Source: Campylobacterales bacterium (GTDB lineage: Bacteria; Campylobacterota; Campylobacteria; Campylobacterales; QNZT01). Taken from it: a DNA stretch of 62,755 nt. This document shows positions 9,183-20,100 of the stretch, piece by piece. Positions within the stretch are counted from its first letter, which is position 1. Every line of letters begins with the position of its first letter. A program made the translations under genes and the position numbers. Under the pieces are notes generated by a model. It worked only from the letters and a program-made list of their open reading frames with translations. It did not search any database and was not told the DNA's origin. The stretch is from the NCBI GenBank assembly GCA_027068765.1, contig JAMOMC010000112.1:1-62755 (forward strand), written 5' to 3'.

Positions 9183-12100
9183 TACTAAGCTTTGTTGCTA
9201 TTTTTTTAGCCTCTTTTAAATCCGTCTTACCGCTTCCAAGTTTTGGCATCTTGTCAAGTAGATAGTACTTACTAGGGATCATAAGTGGATTTAATTTAGA
9301 ATTTTTTATCAGCTTTTTTAACTCATCTTCATCTATCTCTCCATTATAAAGGAGTACCACTTTTTCACCCTTTTTTGCATCTGGAGCATTTGCTGCAACT
9401 ATATCAATATCATCAGGAAGTATATCTCGTATAGCCTCTTCAACAGCACCCAAAGAGATCATCTCTCCTGCAATTTTAGCAAACCTTGAGTATCTATCAA
9501 CTATGGTTAAAAAGCCGTCATTATCAACTCTTCCCTTATCTCCTGTGATATACCAGCGAATGCCATCTTTTTCTATAATTACTTCTTTAGTTTTTTTCTC
9601 ATCTTTTAAATAACCTTTCATAATTTGCATCCCACCACAAATTATCATACCCTCTTCACCAACAGGTAACTCTTCATAACTCTCAGGATCAACTATCTTG
9701 CAAGTGGATCCTGGAAAAGGCATTCCAACTGTTCCTACTTTTTGTCCGATTTGAAGGTTCCAATATTTTGTATTTAATGCATCTGGTATGTTTGCACTTA
9801 TTCCTGGTGTGGCTTCAGTAGCTCCGTAAGCTTCATAGATTTGGAGTCCAAATTTTTGTTTAAATCCTTCTCTTACATCTTTAGATACTTTTTCAGCCCC
9901 TCCGACTACAAAACGGATACTTTCAAACATATGAGGGATTAGTTTTCTATTTTTAGTGTAAATTCTAAAAAATGTAGATGTTCCAAAAAGAAGAGTTCCT
10001 CTAAATTTAGCTGTTAATTTTCCAACACCCTCTGCATCTGTTGGATCTGGTTGACAGATAAAAGGTACACCTTCTATAAGTGGTGCAAGAGTAGAGACGG
10101 TTAATCCAAATACATGAAAAGTTGGAAGTGTAGCCATGATGACATCATCATCTTTTAAATTTAATACATTGCAAAACTGTTTTACATTTCCCATAAAGTT
10201 TTTATGAGTTAACTCTATTCCTTTAGGCATTCCTTCACTTCCACTACTAAAGAGTATGGCAGCTACATCGTTTATATCACTCTTTTTAATCCACATCTTC
10301 TCTAATAAAAAAGCAGGCAAAAGTTTCATCAAAGCCCAATTTTTTAGAACATCTATCTTTTTAATATCTTGTTTGATATCTTCAACAAATACAACTTTAG
10401 CACTATCTAAAGCTTCATCTATATCTATTCCTTTGGCTTTTAGTTTTACTAAAAATTGTTTAGATGTGTAGATAGTTTTAATCTCTGCCATATTTATAGC
10501 ATGGATTAATGATTGGTTGTTTGATGTGTAGTTTAGGTTTACTACTGTTTTTCCAAGCATTAAAGTTGCCAAATTTATGATAGCGGCTCCAGCTGAGGTT
10601 GGCATTATGATTCCTACATTTTGCTCATCTTTTGAGTTTTGTTCAATTTTTTGTGAAAAGACTCTTACAACAGCTGCTAGTTTGTGATTGCTTAACTTCG
10701 TTCCTGTTGCATCTGCAACACTTAGTTTTTCTCCTTTTCTTTTTGCCATTTTAAGCCAAGCATTTGGAAGAGGTTTTAGAGTATCTATATATATGCTCCA
10801 AGCCTCTATCTGAAGCTCAAACATCACTTTTTTAAGCTCTATGGCTGTTGTGGAGCTTGGAAGAGCTTTTCCAAAAGTTACAGATACATCTCTTATCTGA
10901 CTTTTTACATTATCTTTTTGTTTTTTGTGAGCAAATGAAAATCTACTTCCCCAAAGACCGTGAATATAAAAAGGAATGATAGGGATATCACTATCTTTTA
11001 AAGCAAACTCAAACCCTTTAGCAAAAGCTCCTAAATGTCCATTTCTGCTTATTGCACCCTCAGGAAATATAGCTACAATTTTACCCTCATCAAGTTTAGA
11101 TCTTATATCTCTAAATGCTTCACGAGAAGCTTTTGAAGATATAGGAATTAGTCCAAAAAATTTAAATATAGGTTTTAAATACCACTTCTCATAAAAGCTT
11201 CTCTCTATCACGAAGCTAATTCGTCTAGGGCTAGCTATTGATACTATCATCCAGTCAATCCAACTAACATGATTTCCAAGAAGAAGAGCTGGACCATCTT
11301 TTGGGAAGTTTTTTAAACCATAAGTTGAAAACTTGTATCTAAAATTTGCAGCTAATTTAAAGATAAGACGAAGCAGAAATTGAGGCAAAGTTATAAAAGC
11401 ATAAATAGCACCAAGTATCATAACATAAACTAAAAGTGTAAAGATGCTAGAAGTAGAAACTTCAAAAATAGCTCCAAGCATAGTTAAAATTAAAAATATA
11501 AGCATTAAAAACATCTGAACAAAATTGCTTGTAGCCATTATACGACCAAGTTCATGTTCTTTTGCTCTATACTGGATTAAAGAGTTTAAGACAACTATCA
11601 AAAAACCACCAAATAGACCATAAGTAAAAAACTCAAATCCAAGCAGATAAAGAGATGAACTATTTGTTATAAATAAGATAGAAAGAGCTGCACCTGCAAC
11701 ACCGATAGGTAGTAGACCAGTTTCGATATAGTTTTTTGAAAGTTTCATTGTCAAAATTGAACCAACTGCTATACCAACTCCAGCCATTGCCATTATGCTT
11801 TGTGCTATTATTGTATTGTGTTCATCCGCAACATCTTTTAAATGTACACCAAAGATAGCCAAGATGACTTGTGTAACTGCATAAAAGATGGCAAGACCAA
11901 GAATACTCTCTAAAATAACTCTATTTGAAAAAGCTAGTGATAAATTCTCTTTTAGATAACCAAATCTTAAATACTTTTTTCTCTCAAATACAAGAGTTTT
12001 ATCACCTTCAACAGTTGATGGGATAATCTTTGTAAAGTGAACCTGTAAAGCAGCAAGTGCGATAAAAACCAGAGTAATTGGCCAGATATTTTCTAAAATC

Positions 12101-12627
12101 TCTCCACTTGCTAACTCTTTTGTATCGATAAACCACTCAAAAGCAAATGAGAATAAAACAGAACTAAGCAGAAGTGCGACTATAGTTACAGATTGCACTA
12201 TCGCATTTCCTTCAGTTAATCTATCTTTGCCAAATAACTCTTTTATAAGACCATATTTTGCAGGAGAAAATATAGCACTTTGAAAGGCTAAAATAAATGT
12301 CAAAAATAGTGCAATTTCAAATAATCCAAAAAAGTAGGAGATGGAGATAAATATAGTTATAACAAGTGCTAGTTTTGAGGATTGTTGTAAAATCCAATTT
12401 TTTCTATATCTATCACTTAAAAATCCAGCAGGTGTAAAAAACATCACAAATGGTAAAAGTATTAAGCCATTTACAAGGGCTGTTAACATTATTTGGGTTG
12501 AACCATCGTAGATTTTGAAAACTGTGTTTTGAAGTAAAATTTTATCTCCAAGATCAACAATTGTGTTTAGAAAAATAACTATAATGTACGGGAAAAGACC
12601 CCTTATATCTAGTAGTTTGTCGTTCAT
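9169..12627 (-). CDS. aas: Fused LplT-type MFS transporter, PlsC acyltransferase and acyl-ACP synthetase (Aas)
   Basis: 1152 residues in three parts. Residues 1-410 form an MFS membrane domain like LplT, the lysophospholipid flippase. Residues about 430-620 are a PlsC-type acyltransferase with NHVSWID (HX4D) and FPEGAISR. Residues about 640-1150 are an AMP-forming acyl-activating enzyme with LFSSGSEGMPKG, YGATEATP and ITGDKGRVDNDGF. Together they would import lysophospholipids and re-acylate them at the inner membrane; in E. coli lplT and aas are separate genes in one operon. The start codon overlaps the MerR stop as ATGA, with AAGGAG inside the MerR end, so translation is coupled. Confidence 0.9.
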   Translation of the reverse strand: MNDKLLDIRGLFPYIIVIFLNTIVDLGDKILLQNTVFKIYDGSTQIMLTALVNGLILLPFVMFFTPAGFLSDRYRKNWILQQSSKLALVITIFISISYFFGLFEIALFLTFILAFQSAIFSPAKYGLIKELFGKDRLTEGNAIVQSVTIVALLLSSVLFSFAFEWFIDTKELASGEILENIWPITLVFIALAALQVHFTKIIPSTVEGDKTLVFERKKYLRFGYLKENLSLAFSNRVILESILGLAIFYAVTQVILAIFGVHLKDVADEHNTIIAQSIMAMAGVGIAVGSILTMKLSKNYIETGLLPIGVAGAALSILFITNSSSLYLLGFEFFTYGLFGGFLIVVLNSLIQYRAKEHELGRIMATSNFVQMFLMLIFLILTMLGAIFEVSTSSIFTLLVYVMILGAIYAFITLPQFLLRLIFKLAANFRYKFSTYGLKNFPKDGPALLLGNHVSWIDWMIVSIASPRRISFVIERSFYEKWYLKPIFKFFGLIPISSKASREAFRDIRSKLDEGKIVAIFPEGAISRNGHLGAFAKGFEFALKDSDIPIIPFYIHGLWGSRFSFAHKKQKDNVKSQIRDVSVTFGKALPSSTTAIELKKVMFELQIEAWSIYIDTLKPLPNAWLKMAKRKGEKLSVADATGTKLSNHKLAAVVRVFSQKIEQNSKDEQNVGIIMPTSAGAAIINLATLMLGKTVVNLNYTSNNQSLIHAINMAEIKTIYTSKQFLVKLKAKGIDIDEALDSAKVVFVEDIKQDIKKIDVLKNWALMKLLPAFLLEKMWIKKSDINDVAAILFSSGSEGMPKGIELTHKNFMGNVKQFCNVLNLKDDDVIMATLPTFHVFGLTVSTLAPLIEGVPFICQPDPTDAEGVGKLTAKFRGTLLFGTSTFFRIYTKNRKLIPHMFESIRFVVGGAEKVSKDVREGFKQKFGLQIYEAYGATEATPGISANIPDALNTKYWNLQIGQKVGTVGMPFPGSTCKIVDPESYEELPVGEEGMIICGGMQIMKGYLKDEKKTKEVIIEKDGIRWYITGDKGRVDNDGFLTIVDRYSRFAKIAGEMISLGAVEEAIRDILPDDIDIVAANAPDAKKGEKVVLLYNGEIDEDELKKLIKNSKLNPLMIPSKYYLLDKMPKLGSGKTDLKEAKKIATKLSSADG

Positions 12628-13184
12628 CTATTCTCCTTTGTATTTTTGATAACTCTTTTTTTATGCTCTTTTAAAGTCGCTTTATTTAAAATATAAGGTT
12701 TATAAGTTAATATAATATCAAAAAGTAGTTTATGAAGAAGATTTTTATCATTATTTGAGTTTTTTTCTAATAGTTTAGCTCCCATTTCGTACTCTAACTT
12801 AGCTAACTTTTTTGCAACTTTTGCATAAGTTTCAAAAACTTCTGCATCTATATTAAAGTTTTTAGCTCTTAGTTTGATATCTTCTATCTCTTCTTCTTTG
12901 TTTTTTCCATTTAGTGCTATTAGATAATTTATAACTCTTTTACTATCATTTTTAAAGTCGATTTTATTGTCATTGATGATAGATTTTATCTCTACAATTG
13001 TATAGTTTAAATGCTCTTGGAGGTATTTTATAAAGTTTATAATCTCTACAGAGTTTTCATCATAAAGATGCACATTTGGTTTTGGTTTTTTTGGGTGGGG
13101 TAAAAGTCCCTCTTTTATGTAAAAGAGGATTGTTGATTTTGAAGTGTTGCTTAGTTTTGTAAGCTCTGCCATTTTTATACTCAC
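12624..13184 (-). CDS. MerR-family transcriptional regulator
   Basis: 186 residues. The N-terminal 70 form a MerR winged helix: MAELTKLSNTSKSTILFYIKEGLLP, then LYDENSVEIINFI and an EIKSII helix. The C-terminal 110 residues are helical and charged, without the cysteines of metal-sensing MerR proteins, so an organic or lipid signal is more likely than a metal. It is the first gene of the operon with the LplT-Aas fusion and the amidohydrolase, which are its likely targets. A palindrome over the -35 element of its promoter is a candidate operator. The ligand is unknown. Confidence 0.85.
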   Translation of the reverse strand: MSIKMAELTKLSNTSKSTILFYIKEGLLPHPKKPKPNVHLYDENSVEIINFIKYLQEHLNYTIVEIKSIINDNKIDFKNDSKRVINYLIALNGKNKEEEIEDIKLRAKNFNIDAEVFETYAKVAKKLAKLEYEMGAKLLEKNSNNDKNLLHKLLFDIILTYKPYILNKATLKEHKKRVIKNTKENR

Positions 13185-13212
13185 GATAAATCCTTTTCAA
13201 ATAGTTAGAGGA

Positions 13213-13251
13213 AGTTTAGCATGAAAAAGCAAAAGTGTCAAGTGATACTTT
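13213..13251 (-). promoter_or_regulatory. Promoter and candidate operator of the MerR-aas operon
   Basis: On the minus strand there is TTGACA (13241-13236), a 17-bp spacer, then TAAACT (13218-13213), about 30 bp ahead of the MerR start. An inverted repeat AAAGTATC-N4-GACACTTT (13251-13232, 7 of 8 bases pairing) covers the -35. Classical MerR operators sit between -35 and -10, so this placement suggests repression or a different binder. Confidence 0.5.
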
Positions 13252-13266
13252 GCACTTTGTAAAAAA

Positions 13267-14379
13267 TTATATATCTACAATTACAAGACCTTCCCATCCA
13301 TCAGCTACATAAGCTTTATTTTCCTCGTTTGAGAGTGTAATGTTTTCTGCAAAACTTTTTGTATCTAAAGTGTTTAAAAGTTTTGGATGCCTAATTTTTG
13401 ATATATCAACAACTCTTATGCCAGACTCGTAATCTGAAATATAAGCATATTTACCACTCTTTGAGAGGGTGATATTTGTTGTTTTACTTTTCGTCTTAAG
13501 TGAAGAGATAATCTTTGGTGAGTAGATATTGTTCAAATCTATTATCTGTACACCCTCTTTGTCATCAGCGATAAAAGCATATTTAGCATCTTTTGAGATT
13601 GTAACACCTTGGGCATAACCTGGAGTATCGATTTTTGAGATTGTGTGTGGGTAGCTTATGTTTTGTATATTTATAATTTGAAGTCCAAAGGCTCCAGTTG
13701 CTATAAAAGCATATCTGTTATCATTAGAGATAGTTATAGCTTCTGCATAACCATCTGTTTTTAATGTTTTTAATATAATTGGATTTTTTTTATCTATTAA
13801 ATTTACAAGCATTATGCCAGCATCATCATTTGCCATAAACAAGATATTTCCACTTTTTGATAATGAGATGCTTTTTACTTCACTTGAAGTTTTTAAAGAG
13901 CCGATAATCTTTGCATCTTTTGGAGTTTTTATATCAACAACTTGTAAACCAAAATCTTTATCTGCTATAAAAATGTACTTCTCATCACTAGATATTGCAA
14001 GATTTAGTGCAGAGCCTGGAGTATCTACACTATGGATTATTTTACCACTTTTTAAATCTGCAATTTGCAAACCAGAACGAGAATCAGCTATATAAGCAAA
14101 GTTACCATTTTTTGAGACAATAACATCTTTTGCATATACAGAAGTGTTAATGGTAGAAGAGATAGTTGGCTCTAATAATATAGATACATCAGCAAATGTA
14201 AGCTCTTTCTTTGTAGAAGTTTTTTTCTCTTTAATTAAAATATCACTTATGAGTTTATAGGCATTTTTTATATCTGTTTCTTGATTAATATTTTTTTGAT
14301 GAGTAGCTTTATAGTCATCAGCTGTAAGAGTAAATGTTGTTAATAAAAGTGTAGCAATTAGTGGTAAAATCTGTTTCAT
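13267..14379 (-). CDS. Secreted LVIVD-repeat beta-propeller protein
   Basis: 370 residues with a Sec signal peptide (hydrophobic stretch ending near TLTADD, residues 19-22). From about residue 75 it consists of repeats of about 43 residues, each with a variant of AYIADSRSGLQIADL or YAFIADDKEGVQIIDL and a following SLKT/TPGYA segment; about seven copies can be read. These are LVIVD repeats, expected to close into a bladed propeller in the periplasm or at the surface. Such propellers usually mediate binding; no catalytic residues are apparent. It is transcribed divergently from the M3 peptidase across 148 bp with no other recognisable gene. Confidence 0.8.
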   Translation of the reverse strand: MKQILPLIATLLLTTFTLTADDYKATHQKNINQETDIKNAYKLISDILIKEKKTSTKKELTFADVSILLEPTISSTINTSVYAKDVIVSKNGNFAYIADSRSGLQIADLKSGKIIHSVDTPGSALNLAISSDEKYIFIADKDFGLQVVDIKTPKDAKIIGSLKTSSEVKSISLSKSGNILFMANDDAGIMLVNLIDKKNPIILKTLKTDGYAEAITISNDNRYAFIATGAFGLQIINIQNISYPHTISKIDTPGYAQGVTISKDAKYAFIADDKEGVQIIDLNNIYSPKIISSLKTKSKTTNITLSKSGKYAYISDYESGIRVVDISKIRHPKLLNTLDTKSFAENITLSNEENKAYVADGWEGLVIVDI

Positions 14380-14527
14380 TCTTTAATCCTTTCACTCATA
14401 ATCGGATATAAGCAAGATCTCTTTATATATTTGCAATAAAAAATTCACAAAAGCTAAAATCTTCAATTTTAAATTTTAATTTAGTTACCAAAGGGTACAC
14501 TTATCAAAAAAATTAAAAAGGTCGGGG

Positions 14528-16501
14528 ATGGGCATAAGAGATTTTACACTAACACAGGAGAATTTACTAAAACATAAAGAGATGGTTTTAGATACTATAA
14601 GTGAAAATAAAAAAGAGATACAGAGGTTATTAAAATTTGAAAATTTAACATATAAAAATTTCTTAACTCCATATCAAAAGTTATCACTTGAATTGGAGTT
14701 TTATTTTACTCCAATTTCACACTTAAATTATGTGAATAACTCAGATAAAACACAAGAGGTTTATAATGAGCTTCTTCCTGCTTTAACAGAGTATAGTACA
14801 GAGATTAGCCAAAATGAAGATATTTATAAAGCTTTTAAGCAGATACAAAAACAAGAGTCAAAAACTTTAAATAGTGAGCAAAATAAAGTTTTAAAAGATG
14901 CAATACAGTCTTTTGAATTAAGTGGAGTAGGGCTAGAGAAAACTAAAAAAGAGAGATTAGCCAAAATAAATCTAGAACTAAGTGATGCTACAACAAATTT
15001 TGCTCAAAATCTCTTAAAAGCGACAGATGCATATGAGATGATAGTTGAAGATTTTCAAGATGTAAAACAGATTCCAAAATCAGACTTAGAATCTGCAAAA
15101 GTTGAAATCGATGGGAAAGAAGTTTATAAGTTTACTCTACAACAACCTTCATTTATAGCCTTTATGACTTATAGTAAAAATAGAGAGTTAAAAGAGAGAT
15201 TATATAAAGCATATACAACAAGAGCACCAGAAAATTCACAGTTGATTGAAAATATTTTAGCTCTAAGAGATGAAGAGGCAAAGATTTTAGGATTTGAAAA
15301 CTTTGCTGAGCTTAGCCTTGCTCCTAAAATGGCACAAAAAGCAGCAGATGTGATAGAGTTTTTAGAAGATCTTGCAAAAAGTAGTAAAGTGCAAGCACAA
15401 AGAGAGTTTAAAACTCTCCTAGAATTTGCAAACTCCATAGGATTTGAAGGAGAGTTAGAGTCTTGGGATGTGGCATATTATAGTGAAAAGTTAAAGATAG
15501 CATCTTTAGATGTGGCTGATGAGGCTTATATGGCATATTTTGAAAAAGAGAGATCTATAAAAGGGTTATTTGATTTTACATACAAACTTTTAGGAATTAA
15601 ATTTAAATTAGCCAACACTCCAACTTGGCATAAAAGTGCATCTGCATATGATCTTTTTAAAGATGATGAGAAGATAGCTAGAATTTACATAGATTTAGAA
15701 GCTAGAAAAGGAAAGAGGGGAGGAGCTTGGATGAATGACTGGGTAACTCACCATATAGATAAAGATGAGAAGAAAGTACTTCCTGTTGCTTATATAGTTG
15801 CAAATTTTGCTCCAAGTGTTGGAGATAACCCTTCACTTTTAAGACCATCAGATGTTGTTACACTTTTTCATGAAATGGGTCATGCACTTCATCATATGTT
15901 AAGTCTTGTAAATGAGCCGTATGTAAGTGGTATAAATGGAGTTGAGTGGGATGCGGTTGAGTTTCCAAGTCAGTTTCTGGAAAACTTTGCTTATGAGAGT
16001 GAGGTTTTAAAGGATTTTGCTTTTCACTATGAGAATGGTGAAGTTTTGAGTGATGAGATGATAGAGAAGTTAAAAATCTCTAAAAACTTTGAATCCGCCC
16101 TTGGCATGATGCGACAAATTGAGTTTGCTCTTTTTGATATGAGAGTTCATATGGGAAAAAAATCTGCTTTAGATGTTCAAAATATATTGGATGATGTAAG
16201 AGAGAATTATGCTGTTATAAAACCACCAAAGTACAATAAATTTCAATGGGGGTTTGCTCATATATTTGCAGGTGGTTATAGTGCTGGATATTATAGTTAT
16301 AAATGGGCTGAGGTTTTGAGTGCGGATGCATTTTTTCAGTTTATTGATGAGGGTATATTTAGCCAGAGAATTTCAAAAAGATATTATGATGAGATTTTAG
16401 CAAAAGGTGGAAGCAGGAGTGCTATGGATAGTTTTATAGCTTTTAGTGGTAAAAAACCTGATAGTCAAGCACTCCTTAGACTTAACGGGATTAAAAGTTA
16501 A
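14528..16501 (+). CDS. M3-family zinc oligopeptidase (oligopeptidase A/PrlC-like)
   Basis: 657 residues, normal for M3 thimet-type peptidases. The zinc motif is H448-E-M-G-H452 in LFHEMGHALHHM, with the third ligand Glu about 25 residues later (LENFAYES). The C-terminal FAHIFAGGYSAGYYSYKWAEVL carries the conserved substrate-binding Tyr and Gly-rich loop. It has no signal peptide, so it is cytosolic and degrades short peptides, including cleaved signal peptides. The start is the ATG at 14528 behind a GGTCGGGG stretch. The superoxide reductase gene follows 79 bp later from its own apparent promoter. Confidence 0.93.
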   Translation: MGIRDFTLTQENLLKHKEMVLDTISENKKEIQRLLKFENLTYKNFLTPYQKLSLELEFYFTPISHLNYVNNSDKTQEVYNELLPALTEYSTEISQNEDIYKAFKQIQKQESKTLNSEQNKVLKDAIQSFELSGVGLEKTKKERLAKINLELSDATTNFAQNLLKATDAYEMIVEDFQDVKQIPKSDLESAKVEIDGKEVYKFTLQQPSFIAFMTYSKNRELKERLYKAYTTRAPENSQLIENILALRDEEAKILGFENFAELSLAPKMAQKAADVIEFLEDLAKSSKVQAQREFKTLLEFANSIGFEGELESWDVAYYSEKLKIASLDVADEAYMAYFEKERSIKGLFDFTYKLLGIKFKLANTPTWHKSASAYDLFKDDEKIARIYIDLEARKGKRGGAWMNDWVTHHIDKDEKKVLPVAYIVANFAPSVGDNPSLLRPSDVVTLFHEMGHALHHMLSLVNEPYVSGINGVEWDAVEFPSQFLENFAYESEVLKDFAFHYENGEVLSDEMIEKLKISKNFESALGMMRQIEFALFDMRVHMGKKSALDVQNILDDVRENYAVIKPPKYNKFQWGFAHIFAGGYSAGYYSYKWAEVLSADAFFQFIDEGIFSQRISKRYYDEILAKGGSRSAMDSFIAFSGKKPDSQALLRLNGIKS

Positions 16502-16529
16502 TATAGGAGTAGTTTTATCCTATATTAAT

Positions 16530-16545
16530 TATTTTGTGCTAGAAT
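16530..16545 (+). promoter_or_regulatory. Putative promoter of the superoxide reductase gene
   Basis: A TGTGC-TAGAAT element (-10 at 16540-16545) lies 35 bp before the ATG after an AT-rich stretch. No good -35 is seen, as is usual for sigma70 promoters in Campylobacterota. Confidence 0.4.
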
Positions 16546-16580
16546 CGCTTTGTGTGATTAAAAAAAATGAGGAGATAAAA

Positions 16581-16967
16581 ATGCCAAAGATTAATAGATA
16601 TGTAGATATAGATACTGTAGAGAGAGAGTCAAAAAAAGATTATATAGATAGACATTCACCGTTTATTCACTGTGAAGATAGTGCAAAAGCGGGTGAGATG
16701 TTTCAAGTAACTGTAAAAATGGGAAATGAGTATGCTCATCCTGATGATTTTGATCATTTTATTGCAAATATGTCACTTTTTAATGGTGAAGCACTGCTTG
16801 CAAGAGCTGATTTTTTACCTGGAGCTTTAGGAAATATTAAAGCACATGCAACTGTTACATTTCACATCGTTCCAACTGGAAGTAAGTTAAATCTTGTAGC
16901 TCAATCATACTGTACAAAACATGGTGTTTGGGAATCAACTCCTGTTGAAGTAAAAGTAACACAATAA
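16581..16967 (+). CDS. Superoxide reductase (one-iron neelaredoxin type)
   Basis: 128 residues from the ATG at 16581, which has GAGGAG (16569-16574) at good spacing; the open frame continues upstream into the peptidase gene but without a credible start. The Fe(His)4Cys centre is recognisable as H25, H53, H59, C111 and H114 (RHSPF, YAHP, FDHF, SYCTKHG). There is no N-terminal rubredoxin-like cysteine domain. The enzyme reduces superoxide to hydrogen peroxide in the cytoplasm. The usual EKHxP lid motif is DRHSP here, replacing both Glu and the substrate-attracting Lys by Asp and Arg. It is probably transcribed alone. Confidence 0.85.
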   Translation: MPKINRYVDIDTVERESKKDYIDRHSPFIHCEDSAKAGEMFQVTVKMGNEYAHPDDFDHFIANMSLFNGEALLARADFLPGALGNIKAHATVTFHIVPTGSKLNLVAQSYCTKHGVWESTPVEVKVTQ

Positions 16968-16975
16968 GTTTTATT

Positions 16976-17010
16976 TTGCAATATTAGGGTTTTATAGCCC
17001 TTTATTGCAA
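16976..17010 (+). terminator. Hairpin downstream of superoxide reductase
   Basis: TTGCAAT (16976-16982) pairs with ATTGCAA (17004-17010), and AGGG (16986-16989) with CCCT (16998-17001), just after the stop codon. There is no strong T-tract, so termination is likely but not certain. Confidence 0.45.
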
Positions 17011-17178
17011 CTTTCAAATGAATTTCAAATCTTCTTGCTATTGCTAATTTTTTATATTTATTAGATCGTAAAAAGTAAAATATTAACATTAAAGCAAATA
17101 ATACTTTACTTTTCTTTCTCAAAAGGTTATAATATTATCTAAAAACAGTATCTTTGTTTTTGGATAAAGGTTTTATAT

Positions 17179-20100
17179 TTGAAAAAATTATCTTTAATGT
17201 TGGTTTTTATCTCACAAACTCTTTTTGCAAATATCTATCATTTGAAAGTTTTAAGTGATAAAGTTCCAGACTTATCAAATATCGAAACTTTTGGTTCAAA
17301 CATTGGTGACAATTGGGAGAGTAACAACGAAAAAGCTATAATTTTGAGTTACTGGATTGACCAGCTTACGACATATTCTTCACCTTTATACTACTCAAGA
17401 CAGTGGAATGATCCTATCGCTTTTTTAAACAATACTGAGTTTGGAATGTGTAGTGATTTGACTCTTTTGATGAATGCAATGGGGGAGGGTGCTTTTGGAT
17501 TTACAGGTCGTCGTCATGAGCTTTCGTTTTTAAATGTACCAATTGATCATACTGTGCCTGAGATAGAGTATGATGGAGCTTTGCATTTTTTTGATCCGTC
17601 TTTTGGATTTGCTTATGGACATTATGACAATGGAGTTGTTACATCTTTGAAAGACTATGCCTTAAATCCATACTACTCAAGAAACAATACCCCAACAGCT
17701 TTAACAAGAGATAGTGATGGAGCTTCTTTTATCAAGGCTTGGCTTAGTATAGATCTGTTTGGTTGGTCGATTGATAGGTTTAGACATGATGAGTATTCGC
17801 CAGAGCTTACTTGGCAAGAGAAGAGAACTGAGGGTTATTATGGTGTTCATAGATTTGATATTAGTATAGAAGATTATGAGTATTATACTAGGTATTGGAG
17901 TCATCTTGATGGCTTGGCAGGTTTTAGTTCAAAAGACTTTTTTTGGCCAAATTATAACTATAATGATGTAAATGATTATACCTTAAATGACAATGACAAA
18001 TATAAAGCTCACCATAGAGGAAATGGGCTTTGGGTCTATGAGCCTGATTTAAAAGATGCTCTATCTTTTGAAACAAGTGAAAAAATTACTCTTACAAATG
18101 ATATGATTTATCCTACACAATTAGATGTAGAAGGCTTGGTTGTTTTTAAAGTTGATTCGGCAAACTTTGTAACTGGTGTTTTAATCGAAGCAGATATAAA
18201 GCGAGAAAACCCTGAAGATAGTATTATCATAGAAGCAAGCAGTAGTGGTGGAAATTTTTGGTTTCCTGTATGGGAAAATAAGGCTTTGGGAGATATAAAT
18301 ATAAAAGAGAATATCTCAGATATGATAAAAGGAACACTAAAAAGCCAAGATTTAAGGCATGTTACTGATTTTTTAGTTCGAGTTAGATTAAATACAAAAT
18401 CAAATCTAACAGCCGCTACTTTAAAATCTATGAAAATATCAACTGTAACAATGCTTGGAAAATCTTCACTTCCAAAACTGATGTTAGGAGAGAACGAAAT
18501 AACAGTAGCAAAAGCAAATAACCACTCTTCATATCAGACAAAAACATTTAATCCTGTTTTAACAAAATTAGAAAATGGTATAAATGATGAAATTTATTGG
18601 AGTGATATTGAGGCTTGGAAGCTTTATGTGAAAGATTATAAAAACTTAGAAGCATATGAAAATTATGGAAATTTATATACTGTTTTGGAGAAAAATCATT
18701 GGGAAAAAGGCTTTGTTACTTATGAGTTAGATGCACCAAGAGCTATCAAAAAAGCTAGGCTTGGAGGTTTATTTGTAGTAAAAGATAACCAAAAAGATAT
18801 GTTTAAAATCAAATATCGAGTGCATAATGGTAGCTGGAGTGAGTGGAGTGAGGTTGCAACTTATGATTTCTCTACAAGAAACAATAGAGATAAAAGAGAG
18901 AACCAATCCCACTTAGAAGCTTGGGATATTGAAGAGGAAAATGTTAAAAAAATAGAGTTTAAAGTAGAGGTTTTTAATTATGCTCATATCGAAGCACTTC
19001 ACATGGAGATTGATTATGAGGCTAAAGAAGTACCTTTTAAACCTCTATATATAACATATAATTGGAGTGAGTATTATGAGAATGAAGATGGGCATTTACC
19101 TCAAAATGAAGATGCAGGAATAACTAGAACATTTTCACAAAAAGTTGGTGAGTTACCATATAAATTTTCGATAAATATAGGTGGGGATATTCAGCCTCGT
19201 ATGAATTGGATAAGCATGCATCTTGAAGGAAATAAAGATCCAAAAAATTATGCTCCTATTGGTTACTTAGATGGTATTGATAAGGGAAATAGAGATTTTA
19301 TACCCATGATAAATTATGACATAGGAGATATTATCTCAATCAACAAATCAATTTTACTAAATCACTCTCCTTGGCATGGTGCAAAAAATCAGTTAGTTGA
19401 TGGGAGAATTATTGCAGGCTCTAAAAGTAGTAGAGGAAATGCTGGTGGTGGAAAAGTTGAGATACAAAATGATGAGGATGATATTGTAAAGTTTAGTAAA
19501 GGGGTTGGAGTAGTTGAGCTTGTGATAGATTTAGGTGAAGTTAAAAGTGTTGGTGGTGTTAGAGTTGACTCTTATAAAGATAGTTGGGATGCATATTTTC
19601 CTGAGTCTATTATCGTTGAGAGTGCTGTTAGTGATGATTTTATCTATAGATCAAGAGATGCATACAAAAGCGCAAAATATGCTCACAATCTATACCCTGT
19701 AGCTTGGTCACTTCCTAGAGATGCAACTTCAAGATACTTAGGTCGTTTTCCAAACTATGGACTATTATCAAATTATACTTTTATACCTTTTGATGAGAGA
19801 GTAGATGCAAGATATATCAAAATTAAAATCAAAGAGCAAAACCACTATGGAAGTGCAAAAGGCATCACACTCTCAGAAGTTCATGTTTATGATAAATTAA
19901 TAGCAAATCATTGGTTACCAAGATTAAAACATGCAAAACAAATAGTAGTAGAACCAAGTGTAGAAACTATAGAGTTAGAGGCAGAAGATGGAGTATTGTC
20001 ATCACCAATGTATGTAAAAAATAGTGCTACTGCATTTAATGGTAAATATATCACAAATGACAATGGAAGTGGTAGTGCTTTATATACATTTACACTTCAA

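Noticed and set aside
16446-16580. N-terminal extension of superoxide reductase upstream of 16581
   Set aside because: It overlaps the peptidase gene, has no ribosome site, and the ATG at 16581 has GAGGAG at proper spacing.
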